64,000 nt of DNA. Origin: Paragonimus skrjabini miyazakii (Eukaryota > Platyhelminthes > Trematoda > Plagiorchiida > Troglotrematidae). The position numbers and the translations under genes were made by a program. Within the stretch, counting starts at the first letter, position 1. Every line of letters begins with the position of its first letter. The stretch lies in assembly GCA_014338405.1 (NCBI GenBank), contig JTDE01000024.1:116428-180427 (forward strand). The letters are read 5' to 3'. Under the pieces are notes generated by a model that made no database searches, was not told where the DNA came from, and saw only the letters and a list, made by a program, of their open reading frames with translations. Shown one piece after another: positions 12,540 through 23,842 of the stretch.

Positions 12540-13692
12540 TTGTAGATAACAATTAGTCAACTGCGCAATGGGAGGGCTGCAGAGAAAGATAGACTGTTGG
12601 GTGAGATCCTGAGGAACGGCGGACCGACGATGGAACGTGCACTGCTGGTTCGTCCCGTCTGGGAACACGAGGTGATACCGAAAGAATTCACGGATGCACT
12701 TAGTGTAAGGGTAAGGTAAGGGTAGCAAATAATGCTACAACAGCTATCGGAGCATAGGCCTGCTGAACCAAGCAGGCAAGGTGCTTGCCAGAACCCTTCT
12801 GAACCTGGTGAGTACGGAAGTCTTAAAGACAAATATTTGTGAGGAGCAATGTGGATTCCGAGCGAGTCGGAGTACAATCGACCTAATGTAAGCTGCTCGA
12901 GAAATTTAGGAGAAAAGCTAAGAACGGAACCAGCCCCTGTTTGCCCTCTTCGTAGACTTCACCAAGGCCTTTGATTCTGCGGGCTGTGAGGCATTGTGGA
13001 CGGTGCTTGGTAAGTTTGGATGTCCAGGTAAGTTCGTCAATTTGATTAGATTGTTGCATGCGTGCATGTGGGCATGAGAGCGAAGGTGCGATCGTGTGGA
13101 TCTACTTCTGATGATTTTGACTGACATGAAGCAAGGTTGTGTCCCACCCCCAGCCTTAGTTAGTTTGGATTTGACTGCCATTCTAGCAGCTGCTATTTAG
13201 GACTCTAGGAAGGACGGCGTTGAGGTCGAGTACCTACTGAATACTCCACGTTTTGGCATCTCAACCCGGTTACATACCTCAACAATTCACATATTTCTGT
13301 TCGCAGATTACAGCGCACTGCTCGTACACAGCGAAGACGAACTACAAAGTCTGGCGACGGCCTTCGCGTCCATGGCATCCAAATTCGGATTGGACACTAA
13401 CACAAGTAAGACATTTCCTTTCTTTCAGCTTTCCCCGGGCGGAGATGCTATCTGTGCACCTTCACCCCAAATCCGTGATAACGGAGATGTTGTCGACAGC
13501 TGTACAGATTTCTGCTACTTTGGCAGCAATCTGTCCACCGATATGTCCATGGACCGCGAGTTGAGAGCTCGTGTGGCAAAGGCTAGTAGTGTTTTCGGAC
13601 GTCTTGAAGGGCGTGTTTGGAAGAACCACAGCCTGAAGCCGAGCACTAAGCTCTTTGTCTACCGCTCAATGGTGCTGTCTATACTGCTATGA
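12540..13692 (+). pseudogene. RTE reverse transcriptase domain (broken)
   Basis: This domain copies element RNA at the nicked target. The early region is SQLRNGRAAEKDRLLGEI, with EILRNGGPTME and EHEVIPKEFTDA. From 12760, LLNQAGKVLARTLLN and EEQCGFRASRSTIDL are motifs 2 and 2a. FVDFTKAFDS at 12949 is an intact motif A with the catalytic Asp. KQGCVPPP at 13129 is motif B. LFADYSALL at about 13297 is motif C, in which the second Asp of ADD has become Tyr, which would abolish catalysis. Stops fall after STIDLM, in the following linker (two), after HACMWA, and after ILAAAI. One frame shift occurs near 13070. Length and motif spacing are normal for the family. Confidence 0.85.
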
Positions 13693-14271
13693 GACAGTGA
13701 AACGTAGACATTGCATCAGCGGAACGTGTGCTATCTGAGCCGCTTTCATTTGCAATGTCTAAGACGCATCTTGGGTATTCGGTGTTTGGACATGGTTCCG
13801 AACACTGAGGTACTGCGGTCAGCGGACATGAAAGGGATGGAAGCCTTGCTGATGCTTAAGCAACTTCGTTGGCTAGGTCACGTCCGACAAATGGACGAAG
13901 ATCATATTACGAAGCAGGTGCTGTATGGACAACTGAGATCAGGTAAGCGAAATCTTGGTGGTCAAAAGCGGAGATACCAGGATGTTGTGCAAGTAAGTCT
14001 TTCACGTTGTCGAATTGGTTTTAGATTTTGGGAAGACTTAGCGGTGAACCGGATTGCTTGGATGAATACGATTTGGATGGGTGTCCGCAAGTTCAACGAG
14101 CAGTTATAGCGCGGCCGAAAACGAAAGCGCGCGGTACGCAAGGGAACCATCAGTGTCGTAGGTCGTGGTGACATGACTATATGGCGTTGCGATGTATGCG
14201 GTCGCGAATGCACTGGTCGTTTGGGATTAGTAGGTCCCCAACGTACTCATAGTACACCGTCAGCTAATTGA
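13693..14271 (+). pseudogene. RTE C-terminal region with Cys/His motif (broken by stops)
   Basis: In the same frame as the RT, TGA at about 13690 and TAG at about 13705 interrupt the L-L-Y-G-S-E-T-W segment at positions normally holding Gly and Trp. The frame then stays open to TAG at 14107-14109. It includes FHLQCLRRILGIRCLDMVPN and LLMLKQLRWLGHVRQMDEDH, the hallmark RTE/BovB thumb region. Beyond the stop the same frame reads a basic stretch, then IWRCDVCGRECTGRLGL and PQRTH. This is the C-x2-C-x3-C plus His motif that ends RTE proteins, and the natural stop is at 14269. Four open blocks in one frame support a single ancestral ORF. Confidence 0.85.
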
Positions 14272-15440
14272 CGACGAGTAGGTTGGGCTCAGGTATGTCA
14301 TATCAATATATTCATTCTACTTTTGTTAATTATTGCACTGACCAAAACTATGGTCGTTGAGCAACTAATCCACTCCTTTTTCCAGAAACTTGAGTGTCTG
14401 TAGTCTTCTACCTATTCTTTTCTTGAGCTTTGTTGGTGTATTGAATGATGAGTCGTCTGTCTGATCTTTCCGTAGTTCAACTTTGAGTTTTGTTTTTCAA
14501 CTTTATCTCCTCTTGAATTCAACAGCATGCATTCGTATACTCAAACGCTCCTTGTGTTGCATTTTACATATTTTTCTTCTTAGTATAGATCTTGTCATTG
14601 CAGTCTCTCTCACTGTTCATTTTCTGGGAGATAAGGGTTTCCCTTACGTGCTAACCATTCAATTGTCTAACCAGCATTGGCCAGCTGGACACAAAGGCCT
14701 CACTCACACAACTACTGGTCTTATTCCTTCGGGTTTACACCGGATAGTGGTGTGTGGGTGAAAACGCAAGTGGCTTGCGCTGCACCACTTGTGGTGATGA
14801 TTAGAGAGTAGGCGCCCTTTGGCTTTGGTCATTGTGACAAGTTAATCCGTTTCGGAAGCCGTCAGCCATGTGAGAGTTATGTGTGGATATTTATGAAGTA
14901 GGAACTACTCTAGCCGGGAACAAACTGTTATTCGGAATAAGGCACAGGCTTACATAGCTTGATTGCAACTGGTTTTGCCGCTGCTCAAATCTTGCGTCTG
15001 ATGGCTTCCGGTTGATTGATTGAAATCTTGTACACGACGCAAATTGCTTTTGACATATCTAATTTGGTGGCTGCCCACTATATGACGTGGCATATCTGTT
15101 GTTTAGTCTAGTCTTCTTACTAATATACTCTGCTGTATAACAGCAGCAAAGTGAAGGACCAACACTGTTTGTGAATACGTAGATCAGTCAGATATGGAGA
15201 TGAGATTTCTCATGTTTTGCAGATTTAAAGTAGGTCAGGTTTAGTAGAAAATTTTGTCGTCTGGTTAATGGCGTGATAATAGTTAGAGGTCTCAGTAGTA
15301 TTTTTAAGGGAGAGTTGAAAATTGAACAATTGTGCCCATACGCCCGTGCAACTCATACGGGCCGACAATATGCAGACGATAATTTTACTGTTGAGCGAAA
15401 CTATGCTGGTTTAAAGCGTATCCTCGGAGTGTCTCATTGA
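14272..15440. other. Unannotated DNA
   Basis: No gene is recognisable. The first bases may be the 3' untranslated end of the RTE element. A 92-codon frame at 14483-14761 has no known domain. The 14650-14830 region is GC-richer than its surroundings and could be an unidentified repeat. Confidence 0.45.
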
Positions 15441-16170
15441 ATACTCCGTTTCACTCCATTAATCGTTAACCTGGAAGCAAAGGACCTATTCCGTTTCCTT
15501 GACGTAAACATATACTGAAACCCTGACTGGGTATATCTCTTAAGGACACTTGGAAGGGTCAACATACTAAACTTACACAGCTTCGATTTCTTTACGCAAA
15601 GACTAGGATGTGATCCACTGTCTAGGTACCCCCTAAAAGGACATGCTAGAAGTCGAACTTCGTATTCTGGGTGGTACGCTACGGGAAGACGACCACATGG
15701 ACACTTTAGTTGCACGAAACACGGTCGTCACACTAACCAAGGGCCAAATTTCCAGTGTTGAGAATAAACCTGTGTTCACTTCACGCCCGTTTAAAGGAGA
15801 CCCAGTCGCCGAGGGGTCGAACCGACGTTCATGGCAGTCACTAAAGCAAACCTGCTCTGCTGCGTTATTCGGGGATTGGTTCACTTTCAGACCTACACTT
15901 GAAGTTAGTTATAACGACAGGTGGTCCGTGTTTAGCCGGGCGTTGCTTGTGTACAGTTTTACTTGTTTCCCCTGTACGTCATAGTGTATCGGTTTGACGA
16001 CCAGATGCTTGTGCAAACTGCTTAAAGATCATCATCCAGCTTGGATCATAACCAGAGTTACGAAGTCAATCAATTGCGTAGTCGTGTCGCATCCTGAGGT
16101 CAATGAACACCAAAGCGGGCATGTCGGAAGCATTTCAGCTTATACACAAGATTTTGATCGATCGACCTAA
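15441..16170 (+). pseudogene. Penelope-like element remnant: RT thumb to GIY-YIG
   Basis: The frame at 15486 reads LFRFLDVNIY, matching the family's x-x-F-L-D-V strand after the RT palm, with a stop directly after it. From 15643 a second frame reads MLEVELRILGGTLREDD, then ENKPVFTSRPFKGDPVAE (the conserved P-F-K-G-D segment). The nuclease start LLVYSFTCFPCTS follows. A TAG at 15982 replaces the expected Tyr region. The same frame then continues with CIGLTTRCLCKLLKDHHPAW, matching the (Y)-I-G-x-T-x-R-x-L...H-x-P-x-W core. It ends at 16168-16170. The family C-terminus after SHPEVNEHQSGHV is poorly conserved. Confidence 0.75.
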
Positions 16171-17193
16171 AGAGATCATACGGTGGATTTTAGCAATAAT
16201 CCAGTCGATCGCAGCCAAATAATGCAACCCAGTGCATGGATCACGAAGTCATTTGTCCAAGAATTTCAACTCTCCTGAACGCCAATGGTTTGTGCACTTT
16301 ACCCATGCAACCGTACTATACATATAAACAACTGACCGGTGAAGGGGCGAAAAAGTTAGTGTTCACATTTTTATTCCGTAAAAAAGAATTTACACTTTAA
16401 CGACTGATACGAAAGCCATTTAGTTATCATATTATGAGAAGTTGGAATTATGATAAAGTGAACCTTACGAAAATTGTGAGGAAGAACACAAAACAGTGTA
16501 GTAAATAATCTGGCTTATATGAGAAGTATTATTACAAGGAAATTGACTAAATGACAGTTAAGCATGATAATCGATAGGTCCACGAAATGATGCTTCATTA
16601 TTATTGAGATGATGAAGGCAAAATAGATTTGTAAACCAAGACGGTAGTCCGACTAAACATTACAAGCTAACGAGTTGATTACGTGAACAGAATAGATAAC
16701 TACACATAGCTTGTAATGAAACTCAACCATGAATTCGATAACAAGGGGTCCAAACATGTGAGTTGCTAAACAGGTGATCATGTGATTGATCCCATTGAAT
16801 AGTTAGAATCAAGGTTATGTAATAAATACTTACAAGTTAGCACCATTTAAAGGCGCAATTTTTATCAACCATACGAGCCTGCACTGCGTATGCATCAATT
16901 GTCGATTTTACATATAAAGAAGGCCAAATGATATGTCTGACTGTATACCTTCCATCTATATTGTTCAGCTGGATTAAATGTTTTTTGCAAGTAAGATTTA
17001 ACAAAATCTAACCGGACAACTTTTCGTCAAGGTATCGGCAATTACAACACCTAATGTAGAGATGTTTACAAAGTTGGAATCATGCCATTTATTAAAACTT
17101 TGCAGTTATTCAGTAAAACCTTAGAGTCCTCTACGATTTAGAACAAAAATATTATTTAAGCTGGTATGCCTGAGTTGCTTCAGTGGACTCGGC
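16171..17193. other. Unannotated DNA
   Basis: AT-rich, with no open frame above 60 codons and no recognisable repeat or RNA. Confidence 0.5.
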
Positions 17194-18405
17194 TCAAACA
17201 GGCGGGTGATTGATTTTCGGGATCAAATTTTGTCTCAGGAGATAGAAGTTCTGATGTGGCTTCAATGGCGCATTGGTTACTTCATCCAGCACTGTACAAA
17301 GCTGAAGTGGGTGATTGTTATGTGTTTGGAATTTCCAGGTGAACAGGGTACCGATATAGATTGCCGTGTCAGAGGCATTTACTGAGTGGATAATGTCCGG
17401 GATAAAAGTAATAGTCTCGTCAATCATTTTTGTTGCGTTGTGTCTATGGTTGCCACAGATGACCACTGTCTCCGCCTGTGGATCTCCAGTCCAAATTGCT
17501 TCATAATACTAACGGTGTTTTCAAGTTTCTCGAAGAGGCGCATCGGATTCTGGTTCAGGAGGATCAGATCGTCGGCGTAGGGAAAACCGCTGACCAGTTT
17601 GTCGCGTAACTGATAGCCAGGCTCCGGTCGAGATAGAGCCAACACCTTATCCATCGTCATGATGAATAGCGGCGCTACGCTAGGCCCGGGAGACGGGGAC
17701 TTCATGCTTGTCGGCACCCAGCCAATAAGTAAAGGTAATGCATTATGTTAGAGGTAGGCGAGCGCCGAACGTTTGAACCGATCTGATAATCGAGTTCCGC
17801 GGGGTGAAATTGAACGCCTTGGATACGTCAATTGAGGCCACACTCAGTTGGAGTACGTGGTGCATTGGTTCCATGACAGCGCATGTAGTATTGAGGTTGT
17901 CTGGGGGCAACCATCACGATGTAGGAATGCGGAATGAAAAGCGGGCCAGATATTAATGTCAAAGATAGAGCGACATGTCTGAGTTCGCTCGGAGATGAAG
18001 GGTTATTCACTTTCGGAACAAGCGTGATGCGGAAGCGGCACATTTGAATTGGGCGACCGTCAGTTAGCAGGACGAAGTTGAAATATCTAGCCAGAGTAGT
18101 GGCTTTTATACGTTTCAAGTGTTTGGACAACGGTTTGTCGAGACCATGAACCATATTTTTTATGATCTTCAAGGAGCAGGAAAATTCCTGTCTACTGATC
18201 GGACCGACCGAGAACCGCTCTAGAGGCGGAATAGTGTGTGAAGTTTGCTCATCAGTGTGCGGATGAGCCTACAATACCTCGTACCAATACTTGTTGGAAT
18301 TACTCCAAAGATCACGGTTTGGCTTGTAGGGAGTTCTTCATTTTCCCAAAAATATTGCACAAGTAACATCTTTCTTCTTTTGGTTCTACGGGGTTTGAAT
18401 CGCAA
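17194..18405 (-). pseudogene. R2-type LINE reverse transcriptase fragment (broken)
   Basis: This is read on the minus strand from 18405 down. A basic segment FKPRRTKRRKMLLVQYFWEN precedes the palm in R2-type proteins. From 18172 comes MVHGLDKPLS, then LARYFNFVLLTDGRPIQM and ITLVPKVNNPSSPSELRHVA, motifs 0 to 2. Around 17830-17790 another frame gives SIDVSKAFNFTPRNSIIRSV, motif A with its Asp kept and the usual A-F-D read as A-F-N. From 17717 it reads VAPLFIMTMDKVLAL and GFPYADDLILLNQN, motif C intact. From about 17290 it reads NAPLKPHQNFYLLRQNLIPK, diagnostic of the R2/CRE thumb region. At least three frameshifts are needed. No restriction-like endonuclease end and no N-terminal zinc fingers were found, so it is truncated on both sides. 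Confidence 0.75.
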
Positions 18406-20294
18406 CGTTAAGATCTTTCCGTGTTTGATTCATGGCTCTTTAGGTCCCTGCAGTGACAGGAGCACGACTTGAAGTTACCAGTATCCAGGTGTGCAGAAAA
18501 GATTGTGAAATGTGCATACTTAGCAATGACTGCGTGTTTTATTGTGGAACTGTCTGCATGAAGGCGGCAGGCAATTGCTGGCAACTAACCACTGTGTGAG
18601 AAAGTCTCGTCATTGGACTCCAATTGGAGTATTGCTGTTCAGTTCAAACAGAAACACCCCTTCTAATGTCCAACAGCCTGAGACACAATATTCGACGTCA
18701 CGTTTGTCTGTGAGACGGAATGGCAGTGGGGCCAGGGAGGTTCTGCCAATTCACAGCTTATATACTTGTCCTGTCCACAGTACGGCCTGACGAATGTGAA
18801 CAGGCCTATGATTGAGTTCATGTCTCGTGAAGCCCGACGGAGCCAGCTCTTCAGCAAGTCTGATTCCTTGCTAGGACCAAGTTGATCCGGCGTATTTTAT
18901 ACACCGGACCTTCTTGCTGTTACGTTCGACCAGATGCGTAAAACTGAGTGTACACTGCATTTTTACGGATGGGACTTGCTAAACATTATGAGAATTTCAA
19001 ACTTGTGACTATCTGTGGATATCGTTCAAGTTAATTTAAATTCTCACAAGGTGTAAATGATTTGGTTGCTGTTGGAAAACTGATACCATATGAACAATGA
19101 AACCCGCCTTATTGTGTAAATTAATTACAGTTAATTACAGTTATTACTCCCGCCTTCTAATCAATGCAAAAGTTTGCAAAGTTTGCGGAAAAACTTTCGG
19201 AACGGTGGCTCGTTTATATTCCTATAGATGAACCTACTGAGTCAGTAAAATATTGGGTGAGAGAAAGATGTAAACTTCTGAACTAAAGGTCTTGAAATAT
19301 TTCGAAAGACTTGCTTATGCACTTTAAGCCGAACGGAGAGTAAAACAATGCCTCAACTATTTTTTAAAGGTCGAGCTATTTAACAGAAAGTATCAAATAT
19401 TTGGATTGTGTGACCGAGAGTCCCAAATTACAGCTCATAAACGACGTTGTGAAGTCACCGAAAAGGAATTATGCCAAAAGTGACAAACATTCCAGCAAAA
19501 CTGGAAATAGTAAATACAGTCTAGTTAAAACAGAGGAATACTGATGATGCAGAATTGAAGTCACCCGTGAACAACATTCAAGTGTGGCTTACTTTAAACT
19601 TAAAAAAGCAAATTTTTCTTTGAACATTTTGAACTCGTCCAAAAACACTGCTTTTAAAAATTGCTTTGTAATTATTTTACACTTGATTTTTCGTCTTTTT
19701 CAACACTGTTAATTCGGCCTTGTTATAATAACAAAAACTCACTGCAAACGGCTTTATTTTGTATCACATTTTTGTCGAACGTTTGAAAATTAGTTGACAG
19801 ACTATAAAAATTTAATGGTTATCTGTTGTTATCTTGTGTACAGGAGCGTTGAAAATTTTGACGAACTTTCTCATTGCAGCTAGGCAAAACCATTCCTACA
19901 AATCAACAGTTGAGAAAACCCCGGGGAAAACACAAGCTTTCATCCATATTTCTTCCAAATCTATTAAGATTGGTATTCAGGTATAGTTGAATAGCGACTA
20001 CTAGGTATAGTTGATCATTTGCCTCTTCAGAAAGGATACTAGAGTGGAGGGCTGTTTCTGTTAAAGCTCGTCCTTTCTGCCTATCCATTCTACAACCGAC
20101 ATTTGAAATTGTGCGTAAGTATATTTATACTTTTGCCTTGGGCAACAGTTTTGACCATCGCGTTAAGCCACATTCGCCTTTCACTATTGCTCAGACTGCT
20201 TGATCCTGTCGAGTGGAAGTACAGTTGATAAACTGGTGACTTCGCTTGATAACGGCAGGTCTAAGACTTTGCGCTCACTCTGCCATCCTTTCAG
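18406..20294. other. Unannotated DNA
   Basis: 18406-18860 may hold more of the R2-like element (a 64-codon minus frame at 18663-18857), but I recognise no motif. At 19119-19142 the ten-base unit TTAATTACAG is tandemly duplicated. At 19859-19993 a good acceptor (CTTTCTCATTGCAG) opens a reading frame with two leading bases up to a GTATTC donor. It could be an exon in phase with 20295 but has no recognisable motif. Confidence 0.4.
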
Positions 20295-20375
20295 ACAATG
20301 TCCTTCGCAAAGAAACATTTGAGTATCAGTCAATTTCCGGACTATTCAACCTCATCCTTGAATATTGTTTAACTG
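20295..20375 (+). CDS. Candidate internal exon, MRH-domain-like middle (partial)
   Basis: This is an 81-base exon candidate between a strong acceptor (GCCATCCTTTCAG) and a GTTAGT donor. With two leading bases it reads NVLRKETFEYQSISG, then LFNLILEYCLT, leaving one base. The L-x-L-x-Y segment resembles the strand before the carbohydrate-binding turn in MRH domains. Joining to the candidate exon at 53219 keeps the frame (1+2 bases) and leads straight into a C-x(4)-R-x(6)-C-like stretch. Entry and exit phases are symmetric. The match is short; the distance to its partner exons, about 19 and 33 kb, is large but known for flatworm introns. Confidence 0.38.
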
Positions 20376-22275
20376 GTTAGTTGAAGTCGAATAGTTCGAG
20401 CTAACTGGAAATTATTGATGATAAATTCTTTGACTTTAGTTAAGGATAGAGATTATGTATGTTGCTTCGCATTTATTGTTTATCCTCAACTGACGTAGCT
20501 AAAAGTTCGGAAATGATAATTCGTGGACCATTAGAGTTTGGTCACAGATGCAGTGATTTGCGCATTTTTCTCACTGAAACACTTATCAGAATTCAGGTCT
20601 AAGTTGTGGCATTGATCTACCCTGTTTACTTCGACGAATATCAAAGCCTTAGTCTAATTCTTCTTTACGGAAAGCGCTAGCTAGAATTGTTTTCTGAATA
20701 CATGTGCTAGGATCGACTGTCACCGATGTATCATCAATGTATTCTGGAGCACTCGCTTAATTAGATAAGTACGGTCAGCAGACATGTTGGGATAGGCGGT
20801 GGTTGTAAACATAAACAGGCATCCAGCAAAGTAGCCATCAGGTAGCTGTATCTACAGACAAAGTCTGAGATCACAAGGCTTGAGATGGCGAGAACAACAT
20901 GGGTATATTATTGAACATGAAGTCTAGAGTGATGTAGAGATACTGGAAGGATGACAGTTGAAATACTTATTGTGCCAAATAATAGCTCAAAATACTATAT
21001 GGATCAGCTACTCATAATCAATCAGCTTTTCATAATTATGTCCGAAATTTGTATAGCTTACTTGCTACCAATTGTTTCGGATAAATAAAACATTTCCGTC
21101 GCGAATCTGCACTCAGGTTGAAAGATCCACTATTATCAAGTGTCGAATTTCTTTCTGGTGACAACTTCAAACCTTCAGTTGAACAAGCAACACAAGGTTT
21201 TGATTATTTTTTCGAAGGAAAGGAACTTTCAACAATATACGCTGATTTGTTTACACCTCGATGTTTAAACTGTGTGTTCACTGTCTAAGGCAAATCAAAT
21301 AGACCAGCAAAATTAGGCTTGTAAAGCCTTAGCTGTGTTTTCCAAACTTTCAAACTCGTGAAAAAATACATAAATAGTGGATCAGGGTCTGTTCCCAAAA
21401 AGTGAACGTAGTTATTATAATCTTCCGATAACCTAGATGAAAGTTACATCCTAAGTTTCCGATTGTATTGTGGTCGTTGAGTGGAAACCTGCTGCATAAC
21501 TGGTAGTCCGGGAGTTATGGATGATATCAGTGATTCATGTCAAAAATATTGCAGTCCCCGTGACGATATGGTCACATAGAGTGACTTCATTATCTAGACA
21601 ACTGTTTCAGGTTTTTATGAGAGTTTATGGTTTGCAGCCAACTTGCCGTTTAAAAAGCAGGAGACCATATACGGTCGTTGAAAATAGTTTACTTCCTCAA
21701 AGTTAACAAATCGGACTAAAACTTCCGGCGATTATCAGATATCCCATCTTTTACACAAATCGCAAAGTATGTACGATCCTGTTCCTGTATAAATTATCTT
21801 ATAGATAAATCCTAAACATTCAGGAACTGTTCATATATACAAGTACTAGAACGCGCATGTTACGAATAGATGTTTCGATTGTTCACACGATTTTAATTCG
21901 TTTAGTCATAGCATTCAATATCTCAAGCAAGAAATTTTACAGTACACATTTCAGTGTGAGTCTGTTAATACATAAGAAAAACGCACAGTACAATCATCAG
22001 GAAAACATTGAATGTACTTGACTGACATACGCAACGACACCGTTGTTATCAGGTTGTTATGACAACGAAAAAGAATATCCTACTTGTTTTTTTGAAATGT
22101 TCATTTTAACTCGTTTAGTAGAGAACACAAGTTGTACCAAAATGAAGAAAAATGACATCTTTAAGCAACTTGATTAAGACGATCATATCATTGTGATGGT
22201 TGACTGAAAGTTTGGACAAACTTCTGAAAGTTCAAGCACATGCAGTTCACTGGTATAACTTGGACCCTTTTAAGT
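20376..22275. other. Unannotated DNA, possible intron
   Basis: No recognisable gene, RNA or repeat. AT-rich, with only 60-codon chance frames. Confidence 0.5.
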
Positions 22276-22505
22276 TACTGATGAGTAATCGGGGATTAGG
22301 TTTATTTCAAGCTGAACATCACCCACAATTAATCGCAGCTGTTGCATTCCCATTGACTTTTCAGTCGGTCCTTTTTGATCAGCAGAAGCGCTAGACTCGA
22401 GTTTTGCTCTCATTAGAGCTCGTCAGTAGCGCATATCCTCGCCACTGCCAGGACTAGAACTCCGGCCACACTCTCATGAGGCAACCGTGTTGGCCACTGA
22501 GCCAT
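22276..22505 (-). mobile_element. tRNA-derived SINE, copy B (best copy)
   Basis: On the minus strand this 230-base element has a tRNA-like head with an A-box-like TGGCTCAGTGGC (22493-22504) and a B-box-like GGAGTTCTAGTCC (22451-22463), the internal RNA polymerase III promoter. A hammerhead fold follows (22388-22432). The body is GACCGACTGAAAAGTCAATG and GCAACAGCTGCG, and the tail is GGGTGATGTTCAGC, ending near a TACTCATCAGTA sequence shared with other copies. Related copies lie at 6785 (+), 24911 (+), 32270 (+), 51725 (-), 52228 (+) and 62385 (-). It encodes no protein and would depend on a LINE in trans. Which LINE supplies the machinery cannot be told from this window. Confidence 0.75.
22388..22432 (-). 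ncRNA. Hammerhead ribozyme motif in SINE copy B
   Basis: Read on the minus strand: stem I 5' strand GCGCTA, core CTGACGA, stem II GCTCT/AGAGC with loop AATG, core AAAA (consensus GAAA, so G12 is mutated), stem III palindrome ACTCGAGT, cleavage triplet GTC, and stem I 3' strand TAGCGC. All three helices pair perfectly. It is a type I layout with a very short stem III. Hammerheads cleave their own RNA after the H17 base, here C. The G12A change predicts little activity for this copy. Copy E at 51817 has GAAA but a different core defect, and its stem I carries a compensatory change. Confidence 0.75.
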
Positions 22506-23842
22506 TTCATATGTGAACGTTTTATAAGTTAACTGTAAATACAGATGATAAAAATAATTCTGCCGCTTTATTACTGTAATGTGCGGTAGGCTGGAAGCAA
22601 CAGAATTCCAACTTGAATAATTATGCATAGTTCAAAAGATTCGAAACCGTTAGAACAAAGGAATGGAATGCGTGATGTTTAAAAGACTAATTTTTTGAAT
22701 ATAACTCTGGCGGTATTCATACGAGAAACAGATTCGTGAGAATACGACAGCACAGCATACTTTTGTTTCAGTATCATTGCGGAACGACAATCGTGTGATG
22801 AAGGAAACATAAATGCAAGGTTTCGTCTTCAATGAAGATGAATGTTACTTTTGAACTTACTTGAGAACAGGAGATAACGAGTGTGAGATTAGTGTTAAGT
22901 TTTGAACGGCCGTTTATCTATCAGAATGAAAACTAATGTCAGCAGTGAAATTTTCATCCACAAGGTTATATGACTTATTGACGAAAAGTAAGAATATTTC
23001 ACTGGGCTTTGTCCTGCTGAGTTGATCAGCGATATTCTGTTGTCTTTGGGACTTGTCGTTCAGTTTTACCCCCTCCGTTGACAATATCACTGCATTTGCT
23101 GATACAGAACGATATAATCGGACTGCACAACAAGATGACCCTTGAGGTAGTTCAAAATGTTTCACACGTAAGGGAGAATAGGGTGTTTCGAATGGACTGA
23201 CTTTACCACATTCCTGCCGGCGAGGAATAAACGAGCTAACTGGAGCCCAGCAGAATCAGTAGGCCGCCATAATAGTTTGATTACCGGATGTGCTTCTAGG
23301 TTTGCGTCAGTCATTGTTTAGTGAGCGTTTAATCAAAGACGCCGGGGTTCTTTCCCAGCCTGTGCGACCAGAGCAACCTAGCAATTTATGATCAACCAAT
23401 TTTTCAGAATGTTCAGTCGAGTACCGCAGAAATACTGTAAGGCTGCGAGTTAACGAGAGCACTACCGTCTATATCAAGGAAACTTGCAAAACACTGTTCC
23501 CACTGACCCTACTATCAAGTGTCGAAGTGCTGTTCAGCTCAGACTCATACTGGCCCCCAAAATCGGAATCCTCTTCCATCCCATGGACAATACTTGGATC
23601 TCCAACCAACGTCAATTTTTGTGGAAACGTAATCAATTTTGCTGTCTTCGTAGTATATCATTTAGTTCAAATTCGTGTGACAATATTTACTAAATTTATC
23701 AATTATGTAAGAGAACAATGAACTATATGTCTCTGTTGCTATTACATGAGGCCGAAAGACTTCTAGGCCAACTGAACAGATTGGTGTTATCATCTAAAAT
23801 TCAAGAAACTTGCAGATTACGAACACACTTAATCATACCGTA
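22506..23842. other. Unannotated DNA
   Basis: Nothing recognisable. Several overlapping frames of 60-83 codons look like chance. Confidence 0.5.

Larger units (their letters stand above)
11118..14271 (+). mobile_element. RTE-type non-LTR retrotransposon, near full length, decayed
   Basis: This 3.15-kb element has the standard RTE order: AP-type endonuclease, linker, reverse transcriptase, C-terminal cysteine/histidine motif. It is the best-preserved element in the window. From about 12760 to the final stop at 14269-14271 almost all homologous protein sequence lies in one frame (first base = 1 mod 3), interrupted by single stop codons and one local shift near 13070. The endonuclease lies in two other frames. 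No target-site duplication or 3' tandem tail was identified. With at least eight stops and several frameshifts it is a fossil. The separate domains are listed below. Confidence 0.85.

Noticed and set aside
15434..15884. Two minus-strand frames of 83-93 codons
   Set aside because: Shadows of the plus-strand Penelope-like remnant, which has recognisable motifs.
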